From positions 248,001-312,000 of the forward strand of contig OZ244900.1 of NCBI GenBank assembly GCA_965221595.1: a stretch of 64,000 nt of DNA, written 5' to 3'. The notes beneath the pieces are model-generated. The model was given only the letters and a program-made list of their open reading frames with translations, searched no databases and had not been told where the DNA came from. Position 1 is the first letter of the stretch; each line of letters opens with the position of its first letter. Positions 8,961-17,398 of this stretch are shown piece by piece. Source of the stretch: JAAXGX01 sp965221595 (lineage in GTDB: Bacteria; Acidobacteriota; Vicinamibacteria; Vicinamibacterales; UBA8438). A program made the position numbers and the translations under genes.

Positions 8961-9782
8961 CTACTCGCTGCCCGGCTTCCTCAGGTGTCCCCAGAGCGTC
9001 TCCTCGACGAACTCCACGCAGTTGAACTCCAGGATCTCGATATCCGGCTCCAGCCGCCGATACAACGGCAGGCTGATGGTCCAGGGGCGCGTGAACACGT
9101 TCTCGTCCTCGATGGTCGCCTCGTAGCTGAGTGCATCCCGACTGATCGGCGTAATCCGTTCCACGACCCGCAGCGCCGTGCTGTGGAAGTTGCCCGCCCG
9201 GTCGAACCAGGTCTGGTCGTTGAACGTATTGGACTCGACAACGAGCGTGTCGCCTTCCCAGCGGCCCAGCGAGTGCCCCATGAACGTGTCGATCGGCGGC
9301 GCCTCGACGTCGGTCATGTGGATGGAACGCGTCGCCCCGACATACTCGGAGGCAATCAGGATGAACTCGGGGCTCTGGACGACCTGGAACGGGAACGGCA
9401 GGTACATGACGCGCGGGACGCCCGGCAGGTAGCACTTGACCTCGGGATCCGCCGTCAGCCACTGCTCGGCGTTCTCCCGCCTTTGCTCGGCGGCCCAGGG
9501 CTGGTACGGGATCGCGCCACCCTGCACCACCGACTTGCCCGCCGGCACCGCCCCGACCGCCCCCAGCGCTGCCAGGGCCCCGGCCCGCGCAGAATGGGCC
9601 TCGAGGTCCCAGTGGGCCGTGCCGATGGCCTGCCAGATGCCGTTCAGGTCGGGCTGGCCGTCACTAGTGCGCGGCAGTTGCGTCTGTCCCTCGGCAACGC
9701 CGGGCGTCAGCACCCATACCAGCAGGCCGGCGAGAACGCCAGCGGTGAGCAGCAGCAGCACGCGTCCGACCAGTTTCGCCAT
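8961..9782 (-). CDS. Divergent short PDLQGxW-family protein
   Basis: This 273-residue exported protein starts at 9782 (AAGGAGAGG upstream). A hydrophobic leader is followed by SDGQPDLNGIWQAIG, a variant of the family motif. GRWEGDTLVVESNTFND is kept, but the C-terminal CHEGNY block is eroded to NCVEFVEETLW. It still has both conserved cysteines (in VKCYLPG and FNCVEF), which argues that the Cys pair matters more than the HEGN residues. It lies between the methyltransferase gene and the 7750-8934 paralogue with gaps of 28 and 26 bases. Role unknown. Confidence 0.8.
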   Translation of the reverse strand: MAKLVGRVLLLLTAGVLAGLLVWVLTPGVAEGQTQLPRTSDGQPDLNGIWQAIGTAHWDLEAHSARAGALAALGAVGAVPAGKSVVQGGAIPYQPWAAEQRRENAEQWLTADPEVKCYLPGVPRVMYLPFPFQVVQSPEFILIASEYVGATRSIHMTDVEAPPIDTFMGHSLGRWEGDTLVVESNTFNDQTWFDRAGNFHSTALRVVERITPISRDALSYEATIEDENVFTRPWTISLPLYRRLEPDIEILEFNCVEFVEETLWGHLRKPGSE

Positions 9783-9810
9783 CGGTCTACCTCTCCTTCG
9801 CGCCGGGCGT

Positions 9811-10596
9811 TCAATGCGGCCGGCGGCCCACGAACATCTCATGCCGGCCCGGCGCTACGTCCGACAGGACCAGCGGCACGCTGCGGGCCTCGAACCCGAC
9901 GCCACCCAGCAGGGCCAGCCACCGGTCGCGCGGGAACAGCCCCTCCACGTGGCGGTCCTGCACCGCCCGCACGGAACCGTCGCGCTCACGGAGCAGGAAG
10001 GCGTAGTCGGCCAGATACTCCGTGTCGCGCGGATCCGGATCCCAGACCCACTCGAGGTAGCGGAGCCCGCGCGGGCACGAGCCCGCCGCGGCGGGTGCCG
10101 GACGCTCGTCGCAGCCGCCCGCCGTCGACTCCGCCCGGAAGTTCTCGCGCACGTAGTCCGGCGCGAACAGCACGGCGCCGCCCGGCCGGCAGTGGACCCA
10201 GGCCGTCTCCATGGCACACCGCAGGTCGACCTCGGTCGTCATATAGCACACCGCGTCGTGCACGAAGACCGCGTCGAAGGTCCGTTCGAGGCGCAACGTC
10301 CGCATGTCGCCGGTCCCGTGCTCGCACGTCGGGTTCAGGGCACGGCTGACCTCGAGCATGGTGTCGGACACGTCCGTGAGCACCAGTCGTCGAAACCGGC
10401 GCTTCATGTGCGAGGCGTTGTTGCCGCCCCCACAGCCCAGCTCCAGCAGCGATTCCAAAGGGCCGGCGCATGCCTCGTCCAGCAGGTCGCCGTAGACACC
10501 GGCTTCCTCGGCGTAATCCGCCGGGTCGTCCACGAGCGGCCACCAGGCGGCGAACTCGCGGTAGAACCGGGGTGCTGCCTGCTCGCCGCCGCCCAC
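9811..10596 (-). CDS. Class I SAM-dependent methyltransferase
   Basis: This 261-residue cytoplasmic methyltransferase has the SAM-binding glycine motif LLELGCGGGNN near residue 55, LVLTDVSDTML (motif post-I acidic residue) and FDAVFVHDAVCYM (motif II). No export signal is visible. The acceptor substrate cannot be inferred. The fold pattern fits the broad UbiE/small-molecule group. It sits 28 bases downstream of a PDLQGxW gene and 28 bases upstream of another, so it is probably part of the same long minus-strand transcription unit. The ribosome binding site is weak. Confidence 0.85.
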   Translation of the reverse strand: MGGGEQAAPRFYREFAAWWPLVDDPADYAEEAGVYGDLLDEACAGPLESLLELGCGGGNNASHMKRRFRRLVLTDVSDTMLEVSRALNPTCEHGTGDMRTLRLERTFDAVFVHDAVCYMTTEVDLRCAMETAWVHCRPGGAVLFAPDYVRENFRAESTAGGCDERPAPAAAGSCPRGLRYLEWVWDPDPRDTEYLADYAFLLRERDGSVRAVQDRHVEGLFPRDRWLALLGGVGFEARSVPLVLSDVAPGRHEMFVGRRPH

Positions 10597-10624
10597 GGGC
10601 TGATCGCAATCCTGCCGCGGCCGG

Positions 10625-11605
10625 CTAGCGCGCCGCCGCCGCGGCCGCCTCCTCGGCGCGCGACCCGCTCAGCGCGTTCGGCAGGAAGTAGTTCCCCTCG
10701 TGGCACGCGTACTCGAAGAGCGATCCGTCCAGCGCCGTCATCGGCATCGAGGCGGTCCATGAGCTGGTCCACACGGTGGGGTCCGTGACCGTGACCTCGT
10801 AGTCGATCCGGTCGTCCGCAACGCGCGTGAAGCGCTCCACGACGTGCAGGTGCTCGTCGCCGCCCGAGACCGTGCCGGTGCGCTGCAGGATCTTGCCGGT
10901 GAAGTTGCGGGTCTCGACGACCAGGGTGTCGCCGTCCCAGTGCGCCCGCGAGTCGCCCAGCCACTGGCGCACGGCCGGCGCGACGTGGTCGCGCCCGTCC
11001 AGCGGGATGACGCGGGCGTCGTGAATCATCTCCACGACGATGGCCACGTGGTCCGGCGTCTGGAGAATCTGGTAGTTGTGGTTGTAGAACCCGGGGGTCA
11101 TCGCTCCGGGCATGCCGCGCGTGATGCAGCGGTCGTAGGCGTTGAAGTCGGTGTAGGTGTCGAAGCTGGCGCCGCCGATGGAGCTGAACGAGCTCGTGCG
11201 CGCGCGTTGCAGAGCCTGCTCCGGGCCGGTCGTGGCCGGCAGACGGCCATCGGACGGCGCCACAATCAGGGACGTCTGCAGCGACAGCTCGCCCTGCTCC
11301 AGCCAGTAGTCGTTGTAGAAGCCGACCGGATCGCCGCTCGGGCGGTCGTCGCTCAGGCCCGACTCGGGGTTGCGCAGCGCCCGCTCCTCCTCGCTGAGCA
11401 GCGCCTGGCCGGCGAGCTCGGCTGGCCGCTCCAACGGCGTGGTGGTCGTATTGGTCCAGGCGCCCTGCAGGTCCGGATGGCCCCAGGCCGTCACGGGCGG
11501 GGTCCACGACTCGGCAGCCGCGTCCTGCTGTCCGACCGCCGCCGGCGCTGCGAGCAGCAACGAAATGGCCCCCAACAGCAGCGTTCCGAAGAGACGATGG
11601 CTCAT
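10625..11605 (-). CDS. Secreted PDLQGxW-family protein
   Basis: This 326-residue exported paralogue starts at 11605, where GGAGGG lies at normal distance. A signal peptide ends near AAVGQQ, followed by WGHPDLQGAWTNTTTTPLERP. The conserved blocks RCITRGMPGAM, WLGDSRAHWDGDTLVVET and YACHEGNYFLPNALSGSRA are all present, making this one of the most typical family members here. It is followed by an alanine-rich tail. Function is unknown. Sequence conservation around the two cysteines suggests an extracytoplasmic disulfide. Confidence 0.86.
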   Translation of the reverse strand: MSHRLFGTLLLGAISLLLAAPAAVGQQDAAAESWTPPVTAWGHPDLQGAWTNTTTTPLERPAELAGQALLSEEERALRNPESGLSDDRPSGDPVGFYNDYWLEQGELSLQTSLIVAPSDGRLPATTGPEQALQRARTSSFSSIGGASFDTYTDFNAYDRCITRGMPGAMTPGFYNHNYQILQTPDHVAIVVEMIHDARVIPLDGRDHVAPAVRQWLGDSRAHWDGDTLVVETRNFTGKILQRTGTVSGGDEHLHVVERFTRVADDRIDYEVTVTDPTVWTSSWTASMPMTALDGSLFEYACHEGNYFLPNALSGSRAEEAAAAAAR

Positions 11606-11682
11606 CACGCCCTCCTTCGCCCGCGCCGTTTCCACCGAGCCGCGTCGGCGCATCCGCAACTCTAGCAGATCCGGCGGAGCCC

Positions 11683-11901
11683 TTATCCGTCCTTCTCTAG
11701 GTGGCCCACGAGCCCCCAGATGAACAGCAGCAGCCCGACCAGGCCGATGACCAGACCCACCGGCAGCATGATCATCGTCACCCCCAGTCCGAGGCCGATG
11801 ACCATGAGTACGAAACCCAGCAGGACGGCCAGCGCGTGGCCGAAGATGCGTTCGACGGTTTCCATCGGCCCGCGTCCCCGACCGGTTGCCGGTTTCGTCA
11901 T
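11683..11901 (-). CDS. Small two-helix membrane protein
   Basis: This is a 72-residue peptide with about two hydrophobic helices between residues 22 and 65 (AVLLGFVLMVIGLGL and LVIGLVGLLLFIWGLVG) and a charged end HLEKDG. It resembles small PspC-neighbour or phage-shock-like membrane proteins in size only, and no family is recognised. A second possible start at 11865 (METVER) would remove 12 residues; neither start has a strong Shine-Dalgarno. It lies 28 bases after the cytochrome gene and 77 bases before the next gene on the same strand. Confidence 0.6.
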   Translation of the reverse strand: MTKPATGRGRGPMETVERIFGHALAVLLGFVLMVIGLGLGVTMIMLPVGLVIGLVGLLLFIWGLVGHLEKDG

Positions 11902-11929
11902 CGTTCCGCTCGCGGGTGCAGGCAGCGTC

Positions 11930-12457
11930 TTACGGCACGCAGCGATTCTCGCCGCCCGGCGGGGCGATGCGGTGCACCTGGTGGCAGCCGTAGCAGGCCT
12001 GCGCGAGGCTGTCGGTCAGCTCGGTGACGCGCGCCTGGTCCTGCTCCCTGGCTGCCGCCTGGACCGCCCGCGCCACGTCGCGGAGTCGCCCGATGCCTGC
12101 CACGAAATCGGCCTGCTCCAGCGGGACCGGTCGGCCGTTCGTGCAGACGCGACCGGGCTTGATGGCGAGGTCGGTCGCCTCCTCCAGCGCGATGCCGGCG
12201 TTCTCGACGACCTCCCAGCCGGTGTAGATGCCGGCCCCCCAGTCGACCCAGGAGAAGCCGCCGGCCTCCGGCTCGTAGACCGGCTTCGGTTCTGCGGGGT
12301 CCTGGCTCTGGACGTTGAAGATGATGTTCGAGTTGGGAAACATGATGGCGCGCATGAGCTGCGCCAAGTTGGCCGTCGGCGTGATGGGCTCCGGGGCCTG
12401 GGCGGCCGTCGTCGAGGCCAGCACGAGCAACCCGAAAGCTGTAGCGAGGACCCGCAT
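11930..12457 (-). CDS. Exported cytochrome c'-like protein
   Basis: This 175-residue protein has a signal peptide (about residues 1-19). Its single c-type haem site lies close to the C-terminus: CYGCH at residues 155-159. A C-terminal CxxCH after a mostly helical body is the layout of cytochrome c' and related small haem proteins. The start at 12457 is supported by GGGAGGTG upstream. It is divergent from the PHM-like gene at 12613, with the two 5' ends 155 bases apart, and may be an electron or gas-binding partner. The redox partner is not shown by the sequence. Confidence 0.75.
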   Translation of the reverse strand: MRVLATAFGLLVLASTTAAQAPEPITPTANLAQLMRAIMFPNSNIIFNVQSQDPAEPKPVYEPEAGGFSWVDWGAGIYTGWEVVENAGIALEEATDLAIKPGRVCTNGRPVPLEQADFVAGIGRLRDVARAVQAAAREQDQARVTELTDSLAQACYGCHQVHRIAPPGGENRCVP

Positions 12458-12540
12458 CGTCACCTCCCTGTCTCTGCGGCAGTTGCTTCGATCGCCCATC
12501 ATATCCTGCATGTGCTGCCGCCCCGGCGCCGACGAAAGGC

Positions 12541-12569
12541 TTGGTGTTTCCCGGCGGCCGGTGTATAAA
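12541..12569 (+). promoter_or_regulatory. Sigma70-like promoter of the PHM-like module
   Basis: TTGGTG at 12541-12546 and TATAAA at 12564-12569 are separated by 17 bases, an unusually good match to a housekeeping promoter for this GC-rich sequence. Transcription would begin near 12576, leaving a leader of about 37 bases before the ATG at 12613, with GGAGG in between. Confidence 0.6.
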
Positions 12570-12612
12570 GAGGGCTTCACGAACCTGTTATCGAATCGTG
12601 GAGGATTGCGAC

Positions 12613-14037
12613 ATGATGACGAAGCGGCATCTGTTCCGGACGGCGTTGCTCGCAGCAGCGGCAGCGGCCCTGCTGGTCGCGCCTGCGCCCGCGAACGCGC
12701 AGGCCACGCCAGAGGTGAAGGACGTCACGTTCACCAAGGACATCGCCCCCATTCTGCAGCGCAGCTGCCAGCGCTGCCACCGCCCCGATTCCGTGGCGCC
12801 GATGTCGCTGCTCACCTACGAGGAGGCGCGTCCCTGGGCCCGTTCGATCAAGTATCGGACCGGTCTCCGCAGCGAGCCCGAGGCGATGCCGCCCTGGTAC
12901 ATCGAGAAGGACATCGGCATCCAGAGCTTCAAGGACGATCTGTCGCTGACCGAGGTCGAGATAGCGAAGATCGCGTGGTGGGCGGACAACGGCGCCCCGC
13001 GCGGCAACCCGGCCGACCTGCCGCCACCGCTCGAGTTCACCGGTCCCAACGAGTGGCGGATCGGTGAGCCCGATCTCATCATTTCGTCGCCCGACATCGA
13101 GGTGCCTGGACGGCGGCCCGACTGGTGGGGACCCACGGGCGAAGTGGCCACCGGCCTGACCGAGGATCGCTACGTTGCCGCGATCGAGATGAAGGAAATC
13201 AACGACGCCGAGCCGGGCGCGCGGGATACGGTGGGCGGCAACTACGTGATTCACCACATGGTCATCACGGCGCTGGACGCCGAGGGCAAGCCGGCCGAGG
13301 ACATCCAGGACAACGTCGGCTGGCCGGTGCACGAGGTGGGCCGCAACGCCGACTTCTTCCATCCGGAGGCGGGGAAGCTGCTGCCGGCGAACTCGAAGTT
13401 CGCGTTCCCGTCCACGCACATCCACTCGAACGGCCGCCACACCATCGCGCGGCTGGACATCGGCCTCAAGTTCCATCCCAGGGGCTACCAGCCGTCGTTC
13501 CAGGTGAAGCGCATCGGCCCGTCGACGCCGTACATCGATCTGCGGGGCAATCGGTCCGATCAGCAGTTCGAGGCGATGGCGCCGCTGATGGAGCACACGA
13601 TGCTCACCATCTTCGAGCCGCACCTGCACGCGGCCGGCGTGCGCATGTGCCTGGACGCCATCTGGGGCGCGCGCGTGGAGACGCTCAACTGCACCGGCTA
13701 CAACCACAGTTGGGTGACCGTCTACACGTACGATGACAACGCGGCGCCGCTGCTCCCCAAGGGCACGATCCTGCGCGCACGGGCCTGGTTCGACACGACG
13801 CCGGCCAACCGGAACGTTGCCGACCCGCGCAACTGGACCGGCATGGGCCATCGCTCGGTGGACCAGATGCTCCTGCACCTCGGGCGCGGCATCGAGCTGA
13901 CCGACGAGGAGTTCGAGCTGGCGATGGCCGAGCGGCGTCAGAACCTCGACCTGCAGCCCGGCCAGCTCGTGGCGGGTTGCCCGCTCTGCCCGACCGGGTT
14001 CGCGCCGGCGAGCGACGCGGACGGGAACCAGCAGTAG
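12613..14037 (+). CDS. Cytochrome c-fused copper type II (PHM-like) monooxygenase homologue
   Basis: This 474-residue exported protein has a signal peptide to about residue 29 (ANAQA). A haem c site follows (CQRCH, Cys52-His56) and then a long domain resembling peptidylglycine alpha-hydroxylating monooxygenase. Candidate copper ligands are HH at 214-215, HIH at 269-271, HLH at 337-339 and Met419 in SVDQM. They occur in the same order as the CuH (His-His, His) and CuM (HxH, Met) sites of that enzyme family. Oxygen-dependent hydroxylation with electrons from the fused haem is an inference; the substrate is unknown. The start has GGAGG upstream. A close paralogue is at 30361-31800, each followed by the same partner gene. 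Confidence 0.75.
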   Translation: MMTKRHLFRTALLAAAAAALLVAPAPANAQATPEVKDVTFTKDIAPILQRSCQRCHRPDSVAPMSLLTYEEARPWARSIKYRTGLRSEPEAMPPWYIEKDIGIQSFKDDLSLTEVEIAKIAWWADNGAPRGNPADLPPPLEFTGPNEWRIGEPDLIISSPDIEVPGRRPDWWGPTGEVATGLTEDRYVAAIEMKEINDAEPGARDTVGGNYVIHHMVITALDAEGKPAEDIQDNVGWPVHEVGRNADFFHPEAGKLLPANSKFAFPSTHIHSNGRHTIARLDIGLKFHPRGYQPSFQVKRIGPSTPYIDLRGNRSDQQFEAMAPLMEHTMLTIFEPHLHAAGVRMCLDAIWGARVETLNCTGYNHSWVTVYTYDDNAAPLLPKGTILRARAWFDTTPANRNVADPRNWTGMGHRSVDQMLLHLGRGIELTDEEFELAMAERRQNLDLQPGQLVAGCPLCPTGFAPASDADGNQQ

Positions 14038-14064
14038 GCGCCGCAGCACCCCGGAGGTATGACC

Positions 14065-14979
14065 ATGATCAGGATGACGAGGGTGGTCGCGTGGGGCGTC
14101 ACGGTGGTGGTGCTGGTCGCGGCGTCAGCGCCTGTGCTCGGCGCGCAGTCGCCGGACACGTCCGACCAGAACGTCACGCCCGCGTACGAGGGCTGGGAGC
14201 AGAATCCGGACGGTTCGTTCAACCTGGTATTCGGCTACCTGAACCGGAACTGGGACCGGGCCATCGACGTGCCCGTCGGTCCGGACAACAGCGTGGAGCC
14301 GGGCGGCCCCGACCAGGGTCAGCCGACGCGCTTCCTGCCCCGCCGCAGCCGGTTCACCTTCCGCGTGCGGGTGCCGGCCGACTTCGGTGACCAGGAAGTC
14401 GTCTGGACACTGCGGAGCGATGGGGTGACCGAGCGGGCGTACGGCACGCTGCTGCCCGACTACTTCATCGACGACATCGTGATCATGAACAACAACGGCG
14501 CGGGCGGCCCCGGCGGCGGTGCGTACAATATCGACGTCAACGTCGGTCCGGAGCTGGCAGTCGAAGGTCCGAAGACCCGCCACGTGAAGGCCGGCGAGCC
14601 CGTGACGCTGGCGGCATACGCCACCGACGACGACATGCCGAAGCGGCGGCCGATGCCGCCGCCCAACCCGCTAGGGTCCGTCAACGGGACGCCGAACAGC
14701 GCCAGCGGACTGCGGTTCGCCTGGTTCGTCTACCGCGGCGCCGGGTCGGTTACCTTCGATCCGCCGCAGTACGACGTCTGGGAGGATCCCCGCCCCGGCG
14801 CGAACTCGCCATGGGCACAGGGCTGGGCGCCGCCACCGATTCCCGAGGACAACCGCTGGGTGGTGGATGCGACCTTCAACGAGCCCGGCACCTATGTGCT
14901 GCGGGGGCAGGCCCACGACGGCGGACTGGACGCGGTCGAGGACATCACGTTCATCGTCGAGGCACCCGCCGAGCAGTAG
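14065..14979 (+). CDS. Secreted partner protein of the PHM-like module
   Basis: This 304-residue exported protein of unknown family follows the monooxygenase-like gene by 27 bases. An ATG at 14059 abuts the GGAGGT at 14053-14058, so the in-frame ATG at 14065, six bases from it, is the better start. A signal peptide is followed by two probable beta-sandwich segments. Landmarks are PAYEGWEQNPDGSFNLVFGY, EPGGPDQGQPT, RVRVPADFG, the repeated-looking FAWFVYRGAGSVTFDPPQ and PGTYVLRGQAHDGG. The last two have the look of PKD or Ig-like domains. The paralogue at 31797-32666 keeps all of these blocks, so the pair probably works together outside the cytoplasm. Confidence 0.8.
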   Translation: MIRMTRVVAWGVTVVVLVAASAPVLGAQSPDTSDQNVTPAYEGWEQNPDGSFNLVFGYLNRNWDRAIDVPVGPDNSVEPGGPDQGQPTRFLPRRSRFTFRVRVPADFGDQEVVWTLRSDGVTERAYGTLLPDYFIDDIVIMNNNGAGGPGGGAYNIDVNVGPELAVEGPKTRHVKAGEPVTLAAYATDDDMPKRRPMPPPNPLGSVNGTPNSASGLRFAWFVYRGAGSVTFDPPQYDVWEDPRPGANSPWAQGWAPPPIPEDNRWVVDATFNEPGTYVLRGQAHDGGLDAVEDITFIVEAPAEQ

Positions 14980-14988
14980 CAATCCGCA

Positions 14989-15025
14989 CGCCGGGGATCC
15001 GCGGCTCCGCCGCAGGTCCCCGGCG
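14989..15025 (+). terminator. Strong intrinsic-type hairpin after the PHM-like module
   Basis: A 9-base outer stem (14989-14997 with 15017-15025) encloses a second 5-base stem GCGGC/GCCGC with loop TCC at 15001-15013. It begins 10 bases after the stop at 14979 and is followed by a pyrimidine tract (CTCTCTTTCCC). The position fits termination of the two-gene module. Confidence 0.65.
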
Positions 15026-15177
15026 CTCTCTTTCCCGCCTCCAGCCCGCGGCGTTCCTCAGCCGCACGTGTCCACCCGCCCAACAACCCAAAGTTGCGTA
15101 ACGTGTCGGCGATGCCTGCGACCTCTATGGTGGCGAGGCCGGCACGGTGTAGTCGGACCTGGGACCCAACCTGGAAA

Positions 15178-15435
15178 GTGGACCGTCAATCCCCGCTTGC
15201 CGACCACTACCGGCGGCGTGCCTATCGAGGCGAGATCGATTTCGAGACGGCCACTACGTTGATCGAAGGTGTCACGCGTCGGCCGGTTGCGAAGCCGCGA
15301 CGGAACTCAGATCGTGAGCAGCACCTGCAACGCCGGCTCGATGAGGCACACCAGAGAATTGAGGAGTTGGAGCGCTCAAATCGTGGCTTGGCAGATGAAC
15401 TGGCCCGCATGACTCTCGCCGATTCGTCGATTTGA
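15178..15435 (+). CDS. Hypothetical small coiled-coil protein
   Basis: This is an 85-residue reading frame from a GTG at 15178; a longer form from an ATG at 15094 is open but its first 28 residues look unlike protein. The visible part is a charged N-terminal half (RRRAYRGEIDFETATTLIEG) and a C-terminal coiled coil (LQRRLDEAHQRIEELERSN). Codon use is noticeably less GC-rich than in the neighbours. It stands alone in the 540-base gap between two convergent units, between two strong hairpins. It could be a recent acquisition or the remnant of a larger gene. I do not recognise the family. The rest of the gap holds only the hairpins. Confidence 0.35.
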   Translation: MDRQSPLADHYRRRAYRGEIDFETATTLIEGVTRRPVAKPRRNSDREQHLQRRLDEAHQRIEELERSNRGLADELARMTLADSSI

Positions 15436-15471
15436 GACACTGCCAGGACGGGCAGGGGCGAAGCGAAGGGC

Positions 15472-15504
15472 GGGCCGGGCGCCGGCCGCAGCCGGCCCCG
15501 GCCC
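15472..15504. terminator. GC-rich hairpin between convergent units
   Basis: A 14-base-pair stem with one bulged C (15472-15486 pairing with 15491-15504) and the four-base loop CGCA lies 15 bases beyond the stop of the minus-strand VOC fusion gene (15520). On the minus strand it is followed by a pyrimidine-rich run. It probably ends transcription of that gene and perhaps also of the small plus-strand frame. Confidence 0.6.
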
Positions 15505-15519
15505 TCGCAACGGGAGGTG

Positions 15520-17262
15520 CTACCTGGACGACTCCTCGGCGGCAGCGTCCAGCGCACGCGACCCGCTGAGGATGTTCGTCATGCCGTAGTTGCCTTCGTG
15601 GCAGGCATACTCGACCAGCTCGTACTGGTTGTCGTCCTTCTCGAACCGGAACATACCGGTCCACGGCCGCGTCCAGACGTTCGGATCGTCAATCGTGAAC
15701 TGGTACTCCAGGATGCCGGGCGCGATGCGCGTGTAGCGCTCGGTGAGCTTCAGCTCCTCGGTCGAGCCCCGGTACGAGGCGCGCCCGTTGAAGTTCGTGG
15801 TCTCGATCACGAGCGTGTCGTCTTCCCAACGCCCCTGCGGCACGCCGAGCCACAGTTGCAGGTCGTCCCCGGCCGCCGGCCGCGGCGTCGTCGGGATGAG
15901 CCGCGTCTCGTGGATCATCTCCTTCGTGATCGCCACGTAGCCCGGCCCCTGCACGATCTGCAGGCCGTTGTTGTACACCGAGGGCATCATCAGCGACGGC
16001 AGCCCGCGCGTGATGCAGCGCACGTAGGGCGTGAGGTCCTCGGGGCCGGCCGACGGCCCGCGCGTGTACGCCCGGCGTTCCAGTTCCGCCTGGGCCGCCA
16101 GCTCCTCGCCCTGGGGCGTCATCGGCGGGATGCGGCCGTCGGGCGGGTCGATCACCATTGCCACCTGCGTGGAAACCGCCGCATGGCCGTAGCCGAGCGT
16201 CGTGTCGCGCCATTCGCGGTCGTAGCCCCAGATGCTGCCGAGCGTGCCGCCCTCGCGGCGGGCCACCGCTTCCTCTACTGTGAGCTCGGCGACGTCGATG
16301 TCGGCGGGGCGCTCGAGCGGGATGCCGTGCGACGAGTTGCTGGTCCAGACGCCCTGCAGATCGGGCTCGCCCCACGACGTCAGCGGCGCGTCGAAGGGCC
16401 CCTGGTCCATCTCGACCACTGGCGTCAGGTCGACCTCGATACCGGCGAAGCCGGTCTCGACGACCTCGATGCGCACGTTGTCGGGACCTGCCACGAAGGC
16501 CTGCCGTGCAGAGGTGCGCGCGTTCTCCGGCACCAGCGGCTCCTGCGTGAAGACAACGCCTTGCGCGCGCATCTCGTCGGCGGCGACGCCGAGGTCGGCG
16601 ACCATGAAACCGAGGTGGTCGATGGCGCGGCCCCTGGTCGTGGCCGGCGTGCTGCCCTCCGGGTGGGTCTCGATGAGCAGCCAGGTGTTGTCGAACCGCA
16701 GGCCGTCGAGCATGCCCCGCAGCGAGGCCGGCTCGCCGCCCATCACGTCGCGGTAGAAGGCCAGCGTCGCCTCGGGGTCAGTGGCGCTGAGCTGGATGTG
16801 GTGGAAGCCGAGGTATTCGTGGTCCTCCACGAGCTGGATGCGCGTCCCCCACGGGTCGAAGATGTAGGCAATCTCGAACAGTCCGGGGATGTCGCGCACC
16901 ATCGAGCCGTCGTCGAACCGCTGCAGGCGCACGCCCGAACCGCGGACTCCGACCGCCTCGAGCTCGGCCATCTTCGCCGGCAGATCGGGGAACGAGAAGC
17001 CGATGTGGTTGACGCCGGTGCCCTGCGAGCCCCCGGTGGTCGCCTGCGGCATGAATACGAGCTCCACGCCGTCGCAGTCGGCGGCGTCGTCGCGGTCCGC
17101 GAGCGGCTCGCAGTCCATGTGCTCGGCGTACCACTCGACGCCCTTGGCCGGGCTCGACGTGGTGATGTGCACATGGTGGTAGTCGGCTGCCCAGACCGAC
17201 GTGGGCGCCGCGCCGAGCGCCACGGCCGCCAGGAGTGCGATAGCGACACGGTTCACGGTCAT
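15520..17262 (-). CDS. Secreted fusion of two VOC domains and a PDLQGxW domain
   Basis: This 580-residue exported protein has three parts after its signal peptide (about residues 1-25). A first vicinal-oxygen-chelate (glyoxalase/dioxygenase) domain covers about 27-147, with candidate metal residues in HHVH (29-32), NHIGF (His86) and LVED (Glu146). A second VOC domain covers about 150-270, with HHIQ (154-155), DHLGF (His216) and RIEVVE (Glu266-269). The PDLQGxW family domain runs from WGEPDLQGVW (297) to CHEGNY (Cys554). The reading frame is continuous with a good AGGAGGT before the start at 17262, so this is not an assembly join. VOC domains bind divalent metals for ring cleavage, lyase or binding roles; the activity here is unknown. 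It suggests a small-molecule role for the whole PDLQGxW family. Confidence 0.88.
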   Translation of the reverse strand: MTVNRVAIALLAAVALGAAPTSVWAADYHHVHITTSSPAKGVEWYAEHMDCEPLADRDDAADCDGVELVFMPQATTGGSQGTGVNHIGFSFPDLPAKMAELEAVGVRGSGVRLQRFDDGSMVRDIPGLFEIAYIFDPWGTRIQLVEDHEYLGFHHIQLSATDPEATLAFYRDVMGGEPASLRGMLDGLRFDNTWLLIETHPEGSTPATTRGRAIDHLGFMVADLGVAADEMRAQGVVFTQEPLVPENARTSARQAFVAGPDNVRIEVVETGFAGIEVDLTPVVEMDQGPFDAPLTSWGEPDLQGVWTSNSSHGIPLERPADIDVAELTVEEAVARREGGTLGSIWGYDREWRDTTLGYGHAAVSTQVAMVIDPPDGRIPPMTPQGEELAAQAELERRAYTRGPSAGPEDLTPYVRCITRGLPSLMMPSVYNNGLQIVQGPGYVAITKEMIHETRLIPTTPRPAAGDDLQLWLGVPQGRWEDDTLVIETTNFNGRASYRGSTEELKLTERYTRIAPGILEYQFTIDDPNVWTRPWTGMFRFEKDDNQYELVEYACHEGNYGMTNILSGSRALDAAAEESSR

Positions 17263-17398
17263 GGTTGGTTACCTCCTCAAGTCGTAACCCCGAAGGATAT
17301 CAGAGAGCGCCGCGCCCGTGGCAGGGAAACCGACTACACTGGTGCACGGCACGGAGAGCGACGGAGCGCACGGGTCGGCACAGGGGGAGGACGGCGCG

